Below the pieces are notes generated by a model. It did no database searches. It was not told where the DNA came from and saw nothing but the letters and a program-made list of their open reading frames with translations. From Blastocladiella emersonii ATCC 22665 (taxonomy: Eukaryota > Blastocladiomycota > Blastocladiomycetes > Blastocladiales > Blastocladiaceae), in the NCBI GenBank assembly GCA_025594325.1, contig JANHCV010000014.1:682001-746000 (forward strand): 64,000 nucleotides of DNA. The letters are read 5' to 3'. How positions within the stretch are numbered: position 1 is the stretch's first letter; every line of letters starts with the position of its first letter. The position numbers and the translations under genes are program-made. This document shows, piece by piece, positions 1 to 10,645 of this stretch.

Positions 1-2
1 CT

Positions 3-77
3 ATCATTCGTGAGCTCCGCCGCGTCGCACCGGCGGCTTCGAGCTCGACCGCTTCCTGCGATGCGTCCCTCGAATGA
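3..77 (+). CDS. C-terminal fragment of a VPDGALD-family gene (cut by window edge)
   Basis: The first 25 codons of the window read IIRELRRVAPAASSS... to a TGA at 75-77. The segment RELRRVAPAA matches the C-terminal ends of full family members elsewhere in the window, such as REFRRVAPAAADS in the gene ending at 40972 and RELHHVAPLK in the gene ending at 59444. The rest of the gene lies to the left of the window. Whether it is intact cannot be judged. The only alternative is a chance reading frame, but the match to the family tail makes that unlikely. Confidence 0.6.
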   Translation: MIRELRRVAPAASSSTASCDASLE

Positions 78-224
78 CCTTGCACGCGCTCGAAGCTCCA
101 TGGCGCGCGGCTGCCTTGATACGGCGGGCCGACCAAAATATTTTTAACCCGATTGCATTTCCAATCAACTGCCTACCACGTACCCGAAGCTAGTTTGAGG
201 GGTTTGTACAAGCAATGCGGCCGG

Positions 225-250
225 AAAACGCGTCCAAACGCGTTGCGACA
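225..250 (+). promoter_or_regulatory. Paired ACGCGT boxes upstream of the LRR gene
   Basis: Two ACGCGT hexamers lie at 229-234 and 238-243, the second extended to ACGCGTTGCG. This is the same core that precedes most accessory genes in this window. It sits about 100 bp before the LRR gene start at 344, a spacing similar to the other genes. The ATATCATGTGA part of the module is not recognisable here, so the assignment is weaker than for the other copies. ACGCGT is the known MluI cell-cycle box bound by MBF in fungi; use as such here is inference. Confidence 0.4.
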
Positions 251-343
251 GGAGTGACAGGTGGATCAGCTGATGCTCGCCGAGGGCCGAGTTGAGGCGG
301 CGCAGCGGGCGGCCGTCCCGCCGCGGCCGTTCTCCTCCTCCAG

Positions 344-2305
344 TTGTTTCCCAAAGATGCCCTGTGCTACATCATGCAACCGAAAAAGTCCATGCAAACG
401 CAAATGAAAGTCAAACTTGCTATTCCCGAGATCATAGACCGGATCCTCGTCGCGGCCATCAACTCGCACGTCCCCAGCAATGTCGCCCTTACCGGTGGCA
501 TTGTCGACCTGCGCAAGCTTTCCGCATACTCTCGCGTCTTGCCTCGCGACCAGATCCCGGGTGTTTTTCGAGCTCTGTCGGCACTTGTGGTGAAGCTTCC
601 GATCAGCACAGCAAGCAACTTTGGACTGCTTAACTTCCTTCGCTTCCGCTCCGGATACGGTCTTCCCCTGCTTTGCGACTTTTCTTTCCTCACCCAGGCT
701 GCGTCCAGAAAAATGTATGACGTCCTCGACTTTTGGCGCGACTCGGGGGTCCAACTTCACAACCTCGGCAGAATCCTCGAGCTGCCCGAGACTGCTCGCG
801 TCCTCCTGTTTGGAACTGTCTCCCCGCCTTTCCACTCAGACGCTCCAAGCCGATTTGCTCGCGGTGACGCTCTCTGCCGAGACCTTCTCGCAGCCGTCCC
901 TCGGGGCGAGACGATGATTTCTATCGACCGCGCGCTTCTTTCAGAGGAGGGCACGACTTTGCTTAACCGCGCCCTATCGGTCCCTGGTCACCCCGTCACT
1001 TCGCTCACCCTTGTCATGGTCGACCTCAACTGGGACCGCCTTCGTGCGATTCAGCTTCCGTCCTCGCTAGAGTCGCTCCACCTTGAATCGAACCGACTCG
1101 CGCATCGGTGCCCCGCGGACCCGGCGCCTTGGCTTCCAAACACGCTTTCGTCGCTGACTCTTCGCAAGGAATGCCTTGGTTATGCGGGTCTCGCCGACCA
1201 CCTCAAGCACTTGCCATCGGGCCTCACCTCTCTGTCGTTGGACGAGTGCGAAATGGACTTGGCCGCTTTCAACCATCTCGCTGCCGGTCTGCCTGCTTCG
1301 CTTCGATCCCTGTCCATCACTCGATGCTCGATGGGCAACCGGGCTTTGGCGGCGCTGGCCCAGAAACTTCCCTCAACTTTGCTGTCGCTAGACTTGACCA
1401 AAAATGCCCTCTCGAACAAGGGCATGATTGCGCTCGCCCAGCACTTGCCCTCCAGCCTCGAATCGTTGATCCTTGATGACAACCCAAAGGTCGGCATGCC
1501 CGGCCTCCACGCCCTCCTCAACGCTCTCCCGGCTGGTCTTCAACGTCTTCAGCTGCGAGATGGTTGTACTGACGCTTGCGCCCTTGTGGCCCTCGCTGGT
1601 CGCGAACGCCCATCACTTAAGCACCTCGACCTCTCAGGCAGCGTTTGTTATTCGGTCGACTGGAACTCGCACCCAAACTTTAGTTTTCTTGCCGGGTCCG
1701 CTTGGAACACGACTCCAGCCTTCCCTGCAATCGAGGAGCTACGCATGGCAGGCTTCCAATTTTACAAATCAGAGAACGCAACGGCCGTGCTCCCGCGGAT
1801 CCTTGGCCCCAAGCTTCAGCGACTCGATCTCAACGGTTGCGGGGTCGGCGACGCTGGCGTCGACGCGATTCTTGAATGCGCAACGCCAGCCCTTACCCAC
1901 CTCGACCTGACAATGTGTGGCGTCCAAAACGCCGGTGCAGCATCTCTTGCTACGCGGCTGCCCGCGTCCGTGACTTGGCTGAATCTTGACGGCAATGGGA
2001 TCGGCGATGAGGGCTATCTCTTCTTGCTCGAGCTTATCAACTCCCGCCGAGCCACGCTGACAATCGAGCTTGACATGGGAAGCATGCCTTGTGCTACCAA
2101 AAAGATCTACGAGGTGTACTTTGGCGCGCCCGCTGGGCCCGTCCCGTGCGACAGCTCGTCTGACTCGAGCTCGTCTGACTCGGACTCGGATTCTGACTCA
2201 AGCTCTTCGGATTCCGACTCGAGCTCGTCCGATTCCTCCGACTCGGACGATTCGCAAGCGCACGACGCGCAACTTATTCACAATTTGATCTTGCCTTGGC
2301 TTTAG
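344..2305 (+). CDS. Leucine-rich repeat protein with Ser/Asp-rich tail
   Basis: Single open frame of 653 codons. The N terminus is followed by an F-box-like stretch (IPEIIDRILVAAINS, about residues 27-41). From about residue 215 to 575 there are repeated LRR units of the ribonuclease-inhibitor type, for example LPSSLESLHLESNRL, LPSTLLSLDLTKNALSNKG and LQRLDLNGCGVGDAG, each with the LxxLxLxxN/C pattern and a helical AL.. half. The last 50 residues are a run of Ser and Asp (2150-2255), then a short hydrophobic end. ATG at 344 opens the frame; ATGs at 374 and 392 are alternatives. No intron is needed. LRR proteins of this kind bind proteins, often as F-box adaptors; the partner is unknown. Upstream ACGCGT boxes link it to the other accessory genes. 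Confidence 0.8.
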   Translation: MFPKDALCYIMQPKKSMQTQMKVKLAIPEIIDRILVAAINSHVPSNVALTGGIVDLRKLSAYSRVLPRDQIPGVFRALSALVVKLPISTASNFGLLNFLRFRSGYGLPLLCDFSFLTQAASRKMYDVLDFWRDSGVQLHNLGRILELPETARVLLFGTVSPPFHSDAPSRFARGDALCRDLLAAVPRGETMISIDRALLSEEGTTLLNRALSVPGHPVTSLTLVMVDLNWDRLRAIQLPSSLESLHLESNRLAHRCPADPAPWLPNTLSSLTLRKECLGYAGLADHLKHLPSGLTSLSLDECEMDLAAFNHLAAGLPASLRSLSITRCSMGNRALAALAQKLPSTLLSLDLTKNALSNKGMIALAQHLPSSLESLILDDNPKVGMPGLHALLNALPAGLQRLQLRDGCTDACALVALAGRERPSLKHLDLSGSVCYSVDWNSHPNFSFLAGSAWNTTPAFPAIEELRMAGFQFYKSENATAVLPRILGPKLQRLDLNGCGVGDAGVDAILECATPALTHLDLTMCGVQNAGAASLATRLPASVTWLNLDGNGIGDEGYLFLLELINSRRATLTIELDMGSMPCATKKIYEVYFGAPAGPVPCDSSSDSSSSDSDSDSDSSSSDSDSSSSDSSDSDDSQAHDAQLIHNLILPWL

Positions 2306-2481
2306 TTGCCCGAGCGAGTCAATGTGACGGACGGGTGCAAACGGTTGGTGAATGTATTTTGAACTGTATTGAAGGTGCTATACATGAGCCCATCTGTCAA
2401 GGTTATTCGGGCGATGTAGCATCGAGTTTGAGGGTCAGGCGACGAGGACAAAAATCCCAGAAACCCAACCAGGAAAATGTA

Positions 2482-3019
2482 TCAAAAGCGGATCTTGTAC
2501 CCGTGCGCACGCCAAACTGCGAGCGGGTTGTCGTGGCCAAACGCGTTTGCGGCCTCAAAGGTCGCTGAGCCCCTGAGGACTGCCAAATTGGCGCAGCCGG
2601 ACCGAGATGGCCATCCTGTCGCCGCGGTCCTCGCCAACAATGTGCGCCGGCACCGCGCCAGGAATGAAAGCGAATGCAAAGTCCCGAAGTCGAGGCGAGC
2701 ACCAAATCAATGACATGTAGCCACGTAGATGAGTTGCGGCAACTGTTTGGGCATCGCTAGGAGGGCATCGATGGCTGGGGAAAGTGGTGCGCCGGACGAC
2801 GCAGGAGCATGAATACGCTGGAATTCCTTTGCACGAGAGTTTCGCGGCCTTGAATAGAATAGGCTCGATGAGTTCGATAGGGAGCCATGGATTAGGTTGC
2901 GCGGGCTGAGCAGGCTCAGTTACACCCTTCGACGCCTTCCGTGATTTGCGTGAGGAATGTTTGCGTTGTGCGGCGGCCGCCTGCGCTGCACTTTTCCGAG
3001 TTTCGCTACGAGTTTGCAT
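2482..3019 (-). pseudogene. Internally deleted F-box/repeat gene (type C family, copy 1)
   Basis: The N-terminal part starts at 3019 with MQTRSETRKSAAQ and contains an F-box-like segment (LPIELIEPILFKAAKL) and the family block LRGYMSLIWCSPRLRDFAFAF, then IVGEDRGDRMAISVRLRQF. The frame then breaks. A second frame ends with AANAFGHDNPLAVWRAHGY at the stop near 2482. The two full relatives at 32971-34182 and 34512-35748 have the same N terminus and the same C-terminal AANAFGHD..LAVWRAHGY, but about 250 residues of repeat-like sequence between them. This copy has lost that middle and is frameshifted at the junction. It is a decayed paralogue; the function of intact members is unknown. Confidence 0.75.
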
Positions 3020-3270
3020 CGCGTGTTAGGATGATTAGCTTGCAAAACTAAAGATAGCGAAGTTGGTTCAAGTGGTGGGGAACGTTTGCATGCGTGAGCA
3101 AAACGGTGCATGTATGCATCTCGCTCGCATCGCATCAAGTGATGACCACGGGCGAAGCCTCAGCGCACTCACCAATGCCCACGCAACTCAAATTTTCCGA
3201 CCTCAAGATTTTCTTTAAATTCATGCCGATATGTGCCGGGGCGGCTTCGTCGCAACCGTTTCGGGTTGGA

Positions 3271-3318
3271 GACGCGTCGCGATATCATGTGACCACATGC
3301 AGTGTGGCGCAACGCATC
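3271..3318 (+). promoter_or_regulatory. Shared upstream module, complete two-half copy
   Basis: Reads GACGCGTCGCGATATCATGT then GACCACATGCAG and TGTGGCGCAACGCATC. The left end GACGCGT.GCG and the right end CGCAACGC.TC are inverted relative to each other, and the centre TCATGTGA is itself near-palindromic. Nearly the same 48-bp unit recurs at 13533, 32766 (inverted) and 34346 (inverted). It lies about 250 bp upstream of the decayed gene on the minus strand that starts at 3019. Confidence 0.6.
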
Positions 3319-3387
3319 TCCTCAAGAGCGTAACAGTCAAAAAAGGTGAGGTGGGAGGTAGCGTAACGTTTATGAAAACCTTTTATT

Positions 3388-3831
3388 TCACTCGACGCCC
3401 GCTGCAACCGCCCGAGGCGAGCGCAGCTCTGGCGTGATTGTAAGTTGGGCCGCGAGCAGCTGTAGCTGTGTCGGGCACACACCGTACAGCAGCTCCCAGA
3501 GCAGTTTCGTCTCAAGTACAGCATCAGGGATAGAGCGTGCGCCAAACAGCTCGCGGCCCACGTTCCCGCGCATGACCTGGCCTGTGTAAAACTTGATGAA
3601 CGCAGGCGAAAGGCAAATCCGCTCCATTCCGAGCATGTTCCACTGCGGAACTGAGTACAGCGCCGTGTTCTTGGTCAAGAAGAATGTCCATGGCGGGTTA
3701 CTCCCACCCTCGTTTGCCTTGATTGAAACCACGCGGATTGTTCGCGCCACGTTGATGCCAGTGTGAACGTTTTTGGGAAGCAAGGGAGCCAAGCTCGACA
3801 GGGCATCGATCTTGTTGCTGATCGGCGACAA
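3388..3831 (-). pseudogene. RT-like element fragment (C-terminal part)
   Basis: A frame of about 147 codons ending at 3388 matches the last part of the RT-like proteins at 13644, 15773 and 30263. Shared blocks are FFLTKNTALYSVP, then MERICLSPAFIKFYTGQVMR, then VLETKLLWELLYGVC. These line up with RT motif A and the motif B region, but the catalytic Asp of motif A is Thr here. The N-terminal half is missing, so this is a truncated remnant, probably left by incomplete non-LTR insertion. It sits antisense and adjacent to the degenerate reading frame that begins near 3838. Confidence 0.65.
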
Positions 3832-3837
3832 GCGCGT

Positions 3838-4986
3838 ATCTCAATCGGCGAGCAGTTGAACGAGCTGACCCGAAAAGGCGATCTAGTTGCCAAACTTGGT
3901 CTTTTCCAGGTCGATTGTGATGGCCCCCACCCAGCAAGCGATTAAAGCCTGTCGTCCTTTAACACAGCGTCGGCCCGCGCGGCTTTCGCTTCGCGTATGC
4001 CCTGGGACCTTCAGCCTGTCGACTTTACGGTGCTTGGGTCCAATTCTCCGCGGCTTACCCTCGAAATCCCTCGCGGCCGCGAGAAGCACCGCGTGAAGCC
4101 GGTTCCGCTGGAGGACCTTGCTCAGAACCACGGGGCGGCCGCGCTCATGATCGATGGAAAGTTGCAGCGCTTCCTGCTTCCGTGCCCGGGCCGCGCAACG
4201 AGCGCAGAATTCGACCGCGTGAGCAACCGTGTTTCGGTTCAAAGCGACCTGGTTCCACAGACGGTGTGTCTACAGCTTGGTCTTGGGCCGCTTGTTCCTA
4301 GATTCGCTCTATCCCCTGTCCAATTCGGCAAAATTCTCGTTCCCGTCCTTTTATTCGAGCTTGGGCTTTACGCACTGTACCCGAACAACCGTTACGTGTC
4401 AAGTGAAGCAGGCACGGTGCCCGTGCAAAAGCCTGCAGCGGCGGACGGTAGCAGCATGGGCGCCCGTGACGTTACTGGGCTCAAGGTCCTTTTTCACCGT
4501 GTTGTACGCGTGGCAGCAAAAATCTACGATCGCCCGTTCGCCGTCTAGTTTGTGGACGAAGCTCACAACGACCTTGCGATCCTCTTTGTGAACCGACCCG
4601 TTGTCATTGCGCCCCAGGGCAAAGCGCTTGAGGCCACGCCGGCGCTTGACGTCAGCTACTTTTGCGTCCCCGCGCACCCGTCGAAATCGGCCCCTTCGTC
4701 CGCCACTCGGAACCGAGCCAAGGCGCTCCGGCGACTCGCGGAATCTGCGCAGGCAGCGTATCGAGGCCGCGCCCTCCAAGAGCTTGACTTGGTCGTGTAT
4801 TCCGGACCCCGCGCGGCTGCAGTCAAGGAGTACCTCGAGTACTGCCAAGCGACCGTTGTCGATCACTTGATCCCCGACGTGAACGTCAACCCGAAAACGA
4901 CAACGTTGGGCTTGTCCGCGGCGTTTACGCAGCTGCGACCTGAGCTCAAGCGAGCCCTCCTGCTCCCACTTTTCCCTACCTTGTGA
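3838..4986 (+). pseudogene. Unrecognised open frame broken by two in-frame stops
   Basis: One frame runs from about 3838 to the TGA at 4984-4986 and is interrupted only by TAA at 3943 and TAG at 4546. Segments include ISIGEQLNELTRKGDLVAKL, then MPWDLQPVDFTVLGSNSPRL, then FVDEAHNDLAILFVNRPVVI, then YFCVPAHPSKSAP. Codon choice (C/G-ending) is like the neighbouring genes, which supports former coding. I do not recognise a family: no RT, helicase or transposase motif is visible. It could be the remains of an element-encoded protein, since it begins where the RT fragment at 3388-3831 ends, or an unrelated host gene. Confidence 0.4.
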
Positions 4987-5076
4987 CCGAGCAGTCGATT
5001 TATGTAATATAGATTGATTTTGACTTACCTGTGCGAGGCGAGGCGGAAGCAGGTTCGGGCGCAGGGTAAGACGTGT

Positions 5077-5100
5077 GAGACGCGTTGCGATATCATGTGA
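5077..5100 (+). promoter_or_regulatory. Shared module, left half only (orphan)
   Basis: Reads GAGACGCGTTGCGATATC followed by ATGTGA, identical in form to the left half of the module seen upstream of the accessory genes. No family gene starts within 500 bp on either strand, so it is an orphan copy. It may be the remnant promoter of a lost gene. Confidence 0.5.
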
Positions 5101-5303
5101 GAGTGGTCATGCGGTCAATCTCTGTTCGTATTCGTCTGCATCTCGCGGGTTGGCGAACAATCCCACATCGCGCGATTCTTGAGGGCGTACGTCGCGCGTC
5201 GGCGGGCTCATGAGCCCAGCACGGATAGTAGCTGGAACGCAACGTGGCCGGGACGAACACGCAGGTCTAGCGCCTTGTGGTCGTGGAACCACACGCGTGA
5301 GTC

Positions 5304-5442
5304 GAGGGCTAAAGCCCTCTTTCTAGACCGGGTCGCTGCCGGATAGGGTGCCGACGCTCACGTGAGCGCCATGCACGTGAGCGACCCGAAAACGCGTGAC
5401 AGACGCGTCGTTTCTCATGTGACTGCTGTGGCGCAACGCGTC
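5304..5442. promoter_or_regulatory. Palindrome plus complete shared module (orphan promoter-like region)
   Basis: A near-perfect palindrome GAGGGCTAAAGCCCTC occupies 5304-5319, and CACGTGA sites occur at 5360 and 5375. A two-half copy of the shared module (GACGCGTCG..TCATGTGAC, then TGTGGCGCAACGCGTC) occupies 5402-5442. The same pairing of GAGGGC..AGCCCTC with the module occurs at 10646-10840, upstream of a family gene, and at 24162-24300. No family gene follows here. The 4987-5681 stretch otherwise shows no coding potential that I can support. Confidence 0.5.
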
Positions 5443-5681
5443 CAGGCCTTGCACGTGATCGGCCTCGGCCCAACCCGCGGAAGCGCCGCGCGGCGCCAAC
5501 CACTCAAGGGCGAGCGGAGCGCGTTGCACCGACTCGCGTGCTTCGCGAGCTTCTGAGTTCAAGAGGATCGGAGCGAAGTGAACGTAGGAGAGCGAAAAGG
5601 ATATCTTTGTGCGGGAGGAAACAAGAGTCTGCGCGAGTCTGCGCGAGGGGAATGAACAGAGTCGGGGCGGGAGGGAGTGCA

Positions 5682-6742
5682 TCAGGTCGACGAGGACAGG
5701 CGGCCGCTGCGGCGCCGCTTGGGCTGCGCCTCATGCTCGTCGTTGACGACGCACTCCTCGTGCTCCTCCTCGGCGGCCGCGGCGGCGGTCGCCGCCGTGC
5801 GCTTCGTCGCGTTGGCGGTAGACGTCGGGACACCGGCTTGGTCGTCACCGATGGCGAGGGGCGTGCACGCCGCAAGCGCCGCGGTTGTCGGAGCCGCAGC
5901 TGCGGCCGCGTCCTCCATGTCGCACCCGACCGACACGGAGTTCGAGTCCGGCACCCCCACGACGATCTTGTCGATGCTGCCGATCGCGATGAACGAGTGA
6001 GTCCAAATGGGGTCCGCGCAGCTCGGGAAGCCGCCGTACTTCTTGGTGCCGGTGTTCTTGCCGCCGGCGTTCTTGGTGTTGGCGGGCGAGTTGATGGCGG
6101 GCGACACGACAGCGAGTGGCTGGATCGCGTGCTCCTGCGTCACGGGCGCCGCGGCGGGCGAGACGACGGCGGCCGAGATGTCGACGGGCTGCTGGATCGT
6201 GAGCTGCTGCGCCGCGGGTTCCGCGGCAATCGAGGCGGCGACCTGCTGCACACCGTGACCAGCGGCGCCCGATGCGACGCCGTTTGCCGTGGCGCGGGCG
6301 GCCTGGTGCGCGGCGAGGTTGTTGACAAAGTTCTCGCGGCCGTCGCGCATGCACTCGTGGTACACCTCCGTGGCCTCGTTGAGCTCGGCCCGCATGCCCT
6401 TCATCGTGCGCGGCACGCCTGCCGAGGTGAAGGCCTCGTCGCCGGGGAAGCCCGGGTCGTCGTCGGATTCTGACGAGTCCGACGCGTTCACGTCGCAGAG
6501 GAACCGCGGCCGCGGCGGTGCCGTCAGCGTCGCGCGAGCCGGACCCGTGCTTGGCGTCGTCGGGGTCGGCGGCCCCGTGTACTTGGGCTCCTGCGGCTGC
6601 GTGTACTGCACGGCGGACCGGGCGATGCGCGTGGCCGGCGGCCTCCACGACGGCGTCGTCGAGGTCGCGACCCGGCCCGGCGACGAGGCGCGCCTTGAAG
6701 ATGTCCTTGGCGGCCTTGTACGCGTAGACCCACTGCGAGCCG
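5682..6742 (-). pseudogene. 5'-truncated hypothetical gene abutting the Helitron
   Basis: On the minus strand a coding-like frame begins at about 6740 (IIIGSQWVYAYKAAKDIFKA, RLVAGPGRDLDDAVVEAAG). It shifts by one base near 6620-6650 and continues as SAVQYTQPQEPKYTGPP, then RFLCDVNASDSSESDDDPGF, then ENFVNNLAAHQAARATANGV, and an Ala/Thr-rich tail ending PKRRRSGRLSSST at 5682. The end has a basic KRRR segment that could be a nuclear signal. Its 5' side stops exactly where the Helitron helicase frame starts on the other strand, so the gene has lost its beginning. It may be a host gene cut by the insertion, or a fragment captured by the Helitron. No family recognised. Confidence 0.45.
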
Positions 6743-9700
6743 ATGATGATTCACTCGAACATGGACGCATGGTTCCTCACGTCTTTCGACACGCCCATCG
6801 TCGCGTTCTACGCGACCAAGTACTCGACCAAGGCGCGCGACATCATCGAGAACCACGCCGCCATCATCGCCGCGTACAAGGCGCAGCACCAGCGCTTTGA
6901 CGCCGAGCCCGACGCCTTCTCGCGCGGGCACAAGAAGCTCCTCTCGCTCGCGTACCACATGTCGGCGAACTGCATGGAGGTCCCCGAGACCATGGCCGCC
7001 CTGTTCCTGCACACGTCGGCCGCGGGCATCTTCTCGCACAAGTTTGCGCCGCTGCTGCTCTACCAGGGCATCAAGTGGGTCGAGCTCGCGGGCGTCGCTG
7101 CCGGCGAGGCGACCAACGAGGACGTCGAGTGCATCGCGTCGCTCATCAACGTCGACGGCAAGCCCATGCTAAACGTCGCGCTTCACGACTACATCTTACG
7201 GCCCGCCGAACTCGAGCGGCTGTCGTGGTACGACTTTGTCCGCACGTGGTCGCGCGTCGCCATGCCCAAGGAAATGCGCCAGGTCCTGGCCGATGGCGGC
7301 CGTGTGGAACCCGCTCAACCAGACCTCGAACCCGGCACCGAGATCCAGCCCGGCACAAAGTTCTGCTTCATGGCCGACCATCCGCTCGCCAAGCCGTTCG
7401 AGCTGCGCAAAAAGGACGTCGAGGCCGTGCCCAAAATTGCTGGTCCGCACCTCCCCGACCCGCGCAAGTTTGCCGACGTCGCTGGGTCCGAGGAAAAGTA
7501 CTGCCGCATGGCGCTACTGCTTCTCCAGCACTTCCGCGTCTCGAGCGACATCCTCGACGCGCAGGGCTCCGCGATCGGCAAGTTCAAGGCGTTCAAGGAG
7601 ACGCTCGAACCTGGCCACCCAGCGCTCGACCATCTCGAGTACGCGCAGGAGTACTACTTCAGCCTTGACGGCGCTCGCGAGTTCCGCGAGCTTCGCGATC
7701 GCGAGAACGCCGAGCTCGCGGCGCAGCTGTCGCAGGAGGAGAAGGGGGAGCTCTACGTTCCTGACCGCGACGGCGAAACCAGCTCGCGCAACCAGTCGAC
7801 CACCGATGACGGCTCTGTAGCCGCTTCGTGGACCATGTTTGGTCAGTCGGAGAACGACATTGTTCTCGACCCGACTATCGTCAACTCGGACGTGGAGGGC
7901 ATCCTGGCCGACGACGGCGAAACCGAGGCGAACCTCGAGCGCATAGAGAGCGTGACCTTTACGCTGATCCCTGGAATGGGCCACGGCATGATGGGCACCC
8001 TGCTCTTCCCCGACGTGCAGCCGTTCGATGTCAACGCCGCGCCGCCGCCGCCGTACCTCAAGACACCCATCTCGCCGACTGACGTCGAGAAGATCATGGC
8101 TCAGCTATGCGCTGCCGCGGCTCAAGGTTATACGACTGCGGATGTCGGCGCCGTACCTGTCGTTCCCGGGCCCGGGCAGCCGCCCATGATCGGGATTGTT
8201 CCCGCAGTGCCATCCGGAGCCTCGACAAACACATCTCAGCATGGTATCGACCCGGAAATGGCCGTCGACGTGCCCGAACCAGAACTCGGACCAGCCGTTG
8301 ACGTTTGGCGCAGCGCCTTCACGACCACGCCAACGGATCCTGACGCGCGCGCGCGGTTCCTCGTCACCAAAGCCGCGGACTCAATCAGCAACATTGCCTA
8401 CAACACACGCGGCGACGAGTGGAGCGACGAGAAGCAGCGCACTGTGCACACGCCCGCGTACGCGAGCCTCGCGCAGGTCTCGCTCAAGTTCAACCTCAAC
8501 GAAGAGCAGCACCGCGCGTTCGTGCTCTTCCTCATGCCGCTCATCGACACCTTCATCGGCGGCAACGCGGGTATCGCGGACGCTGCGGCCTCAACCGAGC
8601 AGAACGTGATCCTGTTGGGCCGCGACGACGTCCAACATGTCGTCGGCACCGCGGCCCTCCCGCCCATGAGCAAGGACCGGACGCCGATCATCCTCACCAG
8701 CTCGGGCTGCACGCGCGTCGTCGATGCAATCCGATACTTTCTCGCGTCCTGGAACCGGGAAAAGTGCCTCATGGTCATGGCCATGACCGGGATCGCGGCC
8801 GCCAACATTGGCGGTACGACCATCCACGCCGCGTTCTCCTTCTCGCTAAGGCCGAAAGAAAACAGCCCGGACGTGGCCCGTTTGCGTACCGATCCTGCGG
8901 TTGCCATCGCGTGGAAAGGGCGTCTCGGCGTCGTCATCGACGAGTTCTCCATGTGCGACGCAACTTTACTCGGGCGTATCGACGTGAACCTGCGCCTCCT
9001 GCGGCGGTGCGACGAACCATTCGGCGCGTGCATCGTCATGCTCGCTGGCGATCATTTACAGCTGCCTCCCGTCAACGGAACTGCCCTGTACAAGGTGCCC
9101 GCCGTGCTCAACGACGCGCCGGACTCGTTCTACCTGACTGCGCATGACGTCAAAATCAATTGACGGTCCCCGAGCACCTGGATCGAGGCCAGGTCGCGTA
9201 CTGGCGCACTACACGCGCTGTTCGTCTCGTGAAGAGCAACCGATTTGTCGACGATCCTCCATGGGGCAACGAAATGGACGCGCTCCGCCTCGTCGAGGCG
9301 TTGGACACGCTGTGCGACCTGATCAACTCGCGTACGACCGCCCAGCTTCAGCAGCAGGTCGACGAAAACGGCAACAACGTCCTCAAGGAGATCCTCAAGA
9401 AGCCCGGACTCACGGTTATCGCGCCTGACAACCACACGCGCCACGCCTTCAACCTGCTCTACACGCGGCTCGCAGCAGCAAACCCGAACCGCATCGTGTT
9501 CCAGATCAAGGGCAACATCACGCGCCCGCGTGATAGGCGCCGCACGCGTGAACGCGTCGCCATCTGCGACAAGGACGTGTTCCGCCTCGGAGGAGAGCCA
9601 GAAACCACGACTGAACTGCCGGCCATCCTCGAGCTCTTCGTCGGAATGGAGATGCGCGTCAAGACCAACCAGTGCGTAGCAAAGGGGTGCGCGAACGGTG

Positions 9701-10519
9701 CGGTTGGCGTCGTGCACCACATCGACTAGAAGCCCGACACCACGTTCACGCGAACCGCGTCCAACATGTACCGGCCATCCTGCGCTCCACTCAACGTGTG
9801 GAATCGACCTGCCCGACGCTCCTCGTGGCCCTCGCTTCCCGGGCATGCCGGCCGCGTGGCCTGACACGGTCATCCCGCTTGCCGTGGAGAAGAAGGACTT
9901 CCTGTACATGGCGGGCGGTTCCACGTCGCGAGAGCGGGTCGTCAGCACAACGAAGGATTCGCTCCCGCTCTGTGTCAACAACACCAAAACCAACATGAGC
10001 AAGTATCCTAATCATGTCGTCGCGCACATCGAGCAGTACCCAATGGTGCCAGCCTTCGCCATGACGGTCCACGGGGTTCAAGGCGTGACCAAGAACGCCA
10101 TCGCCCTGGCAGATCCGCGTCCCGCGGGCATGGAGCGTCTTATCAGCGGCGCTTCCCTGTACGTGGCGTTATCGCGGCTTCGTCACTCAAAGTACCTGCG
10201 GGTGCTTCAGCCGATCCCAAGAGCCGTGCTCAAGTCCATGAAGCCGGATCCACTCGCAGTGGCCGAGGACAAGCGGCTCCAGATGCTCGACGAGCTGACC
10301 AAGACCGCTTTCGATCAAGGTACAGCCATCGCACCAGGCGACCCGCGCATCGCCAAGCTCCTCGACGACGCGATTCTCTTCTCGCGCTAGCACGCGGCTG
10401 AGAAACTAGTCGCCAAGCGCGCGTCCGATGCTCTCAACGCAAGGTTTCGGCGATTGGCCAACAAACGTGCTGGAGGCGAGGACGGCTCACAGAACGCCAA
10501 GAAACAGAAAACACAGTAG
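6743..10519 (+). pseudogene. 5'-truncated Helitron: post-Rep region plus PIF1-like helicase, frameshifted
   Basis: The first 150 codons (DTPIVAFYATKYSTKA, then LLSLAYHMSANCMEVPETMA, then IFSHKFAPLLLYQGIKWV) resemble the segment that follows the Rep domain in fungal Helitrons; the HUH Rep itself is absent. From about 8480 PIF1 helicase motifs follow: degenerate Walker A (SSGCTRVVDAI at about 8700, catalytic Lys lost), motif Ia AMTGIAAANIGGTTIHAAF, Walker B VVIDEFSMCD, motif III AGDHLQLPPVNG, and late motifs FAMTVHGVQGVTKNAIAL and ASLYVALSRLR. The frame shifts near 9160 and between 9730 and 9800. An in-frame TAG at 10388 precedes a basic tail ending KKQKTQ at 10519. This is a decayed rolling-circle transposon. 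The extra roughly 400 residues before the helicase core are unassigned. Confidence 0.75.
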
Positions 10520-10645
10520 AGTACTAACGTAGTGTATTCCATCATCTAATCCATCAATAGCACGATTTCCATAGCTCGATCACCTAAATCTCCTGTGCGG
10601 GACGCACACGCGACAGCACCTCCACCACTCGTGCACCATACGTGG

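Noticed and set aside
5538-6473. Plus-strand open frame of 311 codons
   Set aside because: It is the antisense of the better-supported minus-strand frame; its product is Arg/Gly/Val-biased as expected from a GC-rich shadow frame.
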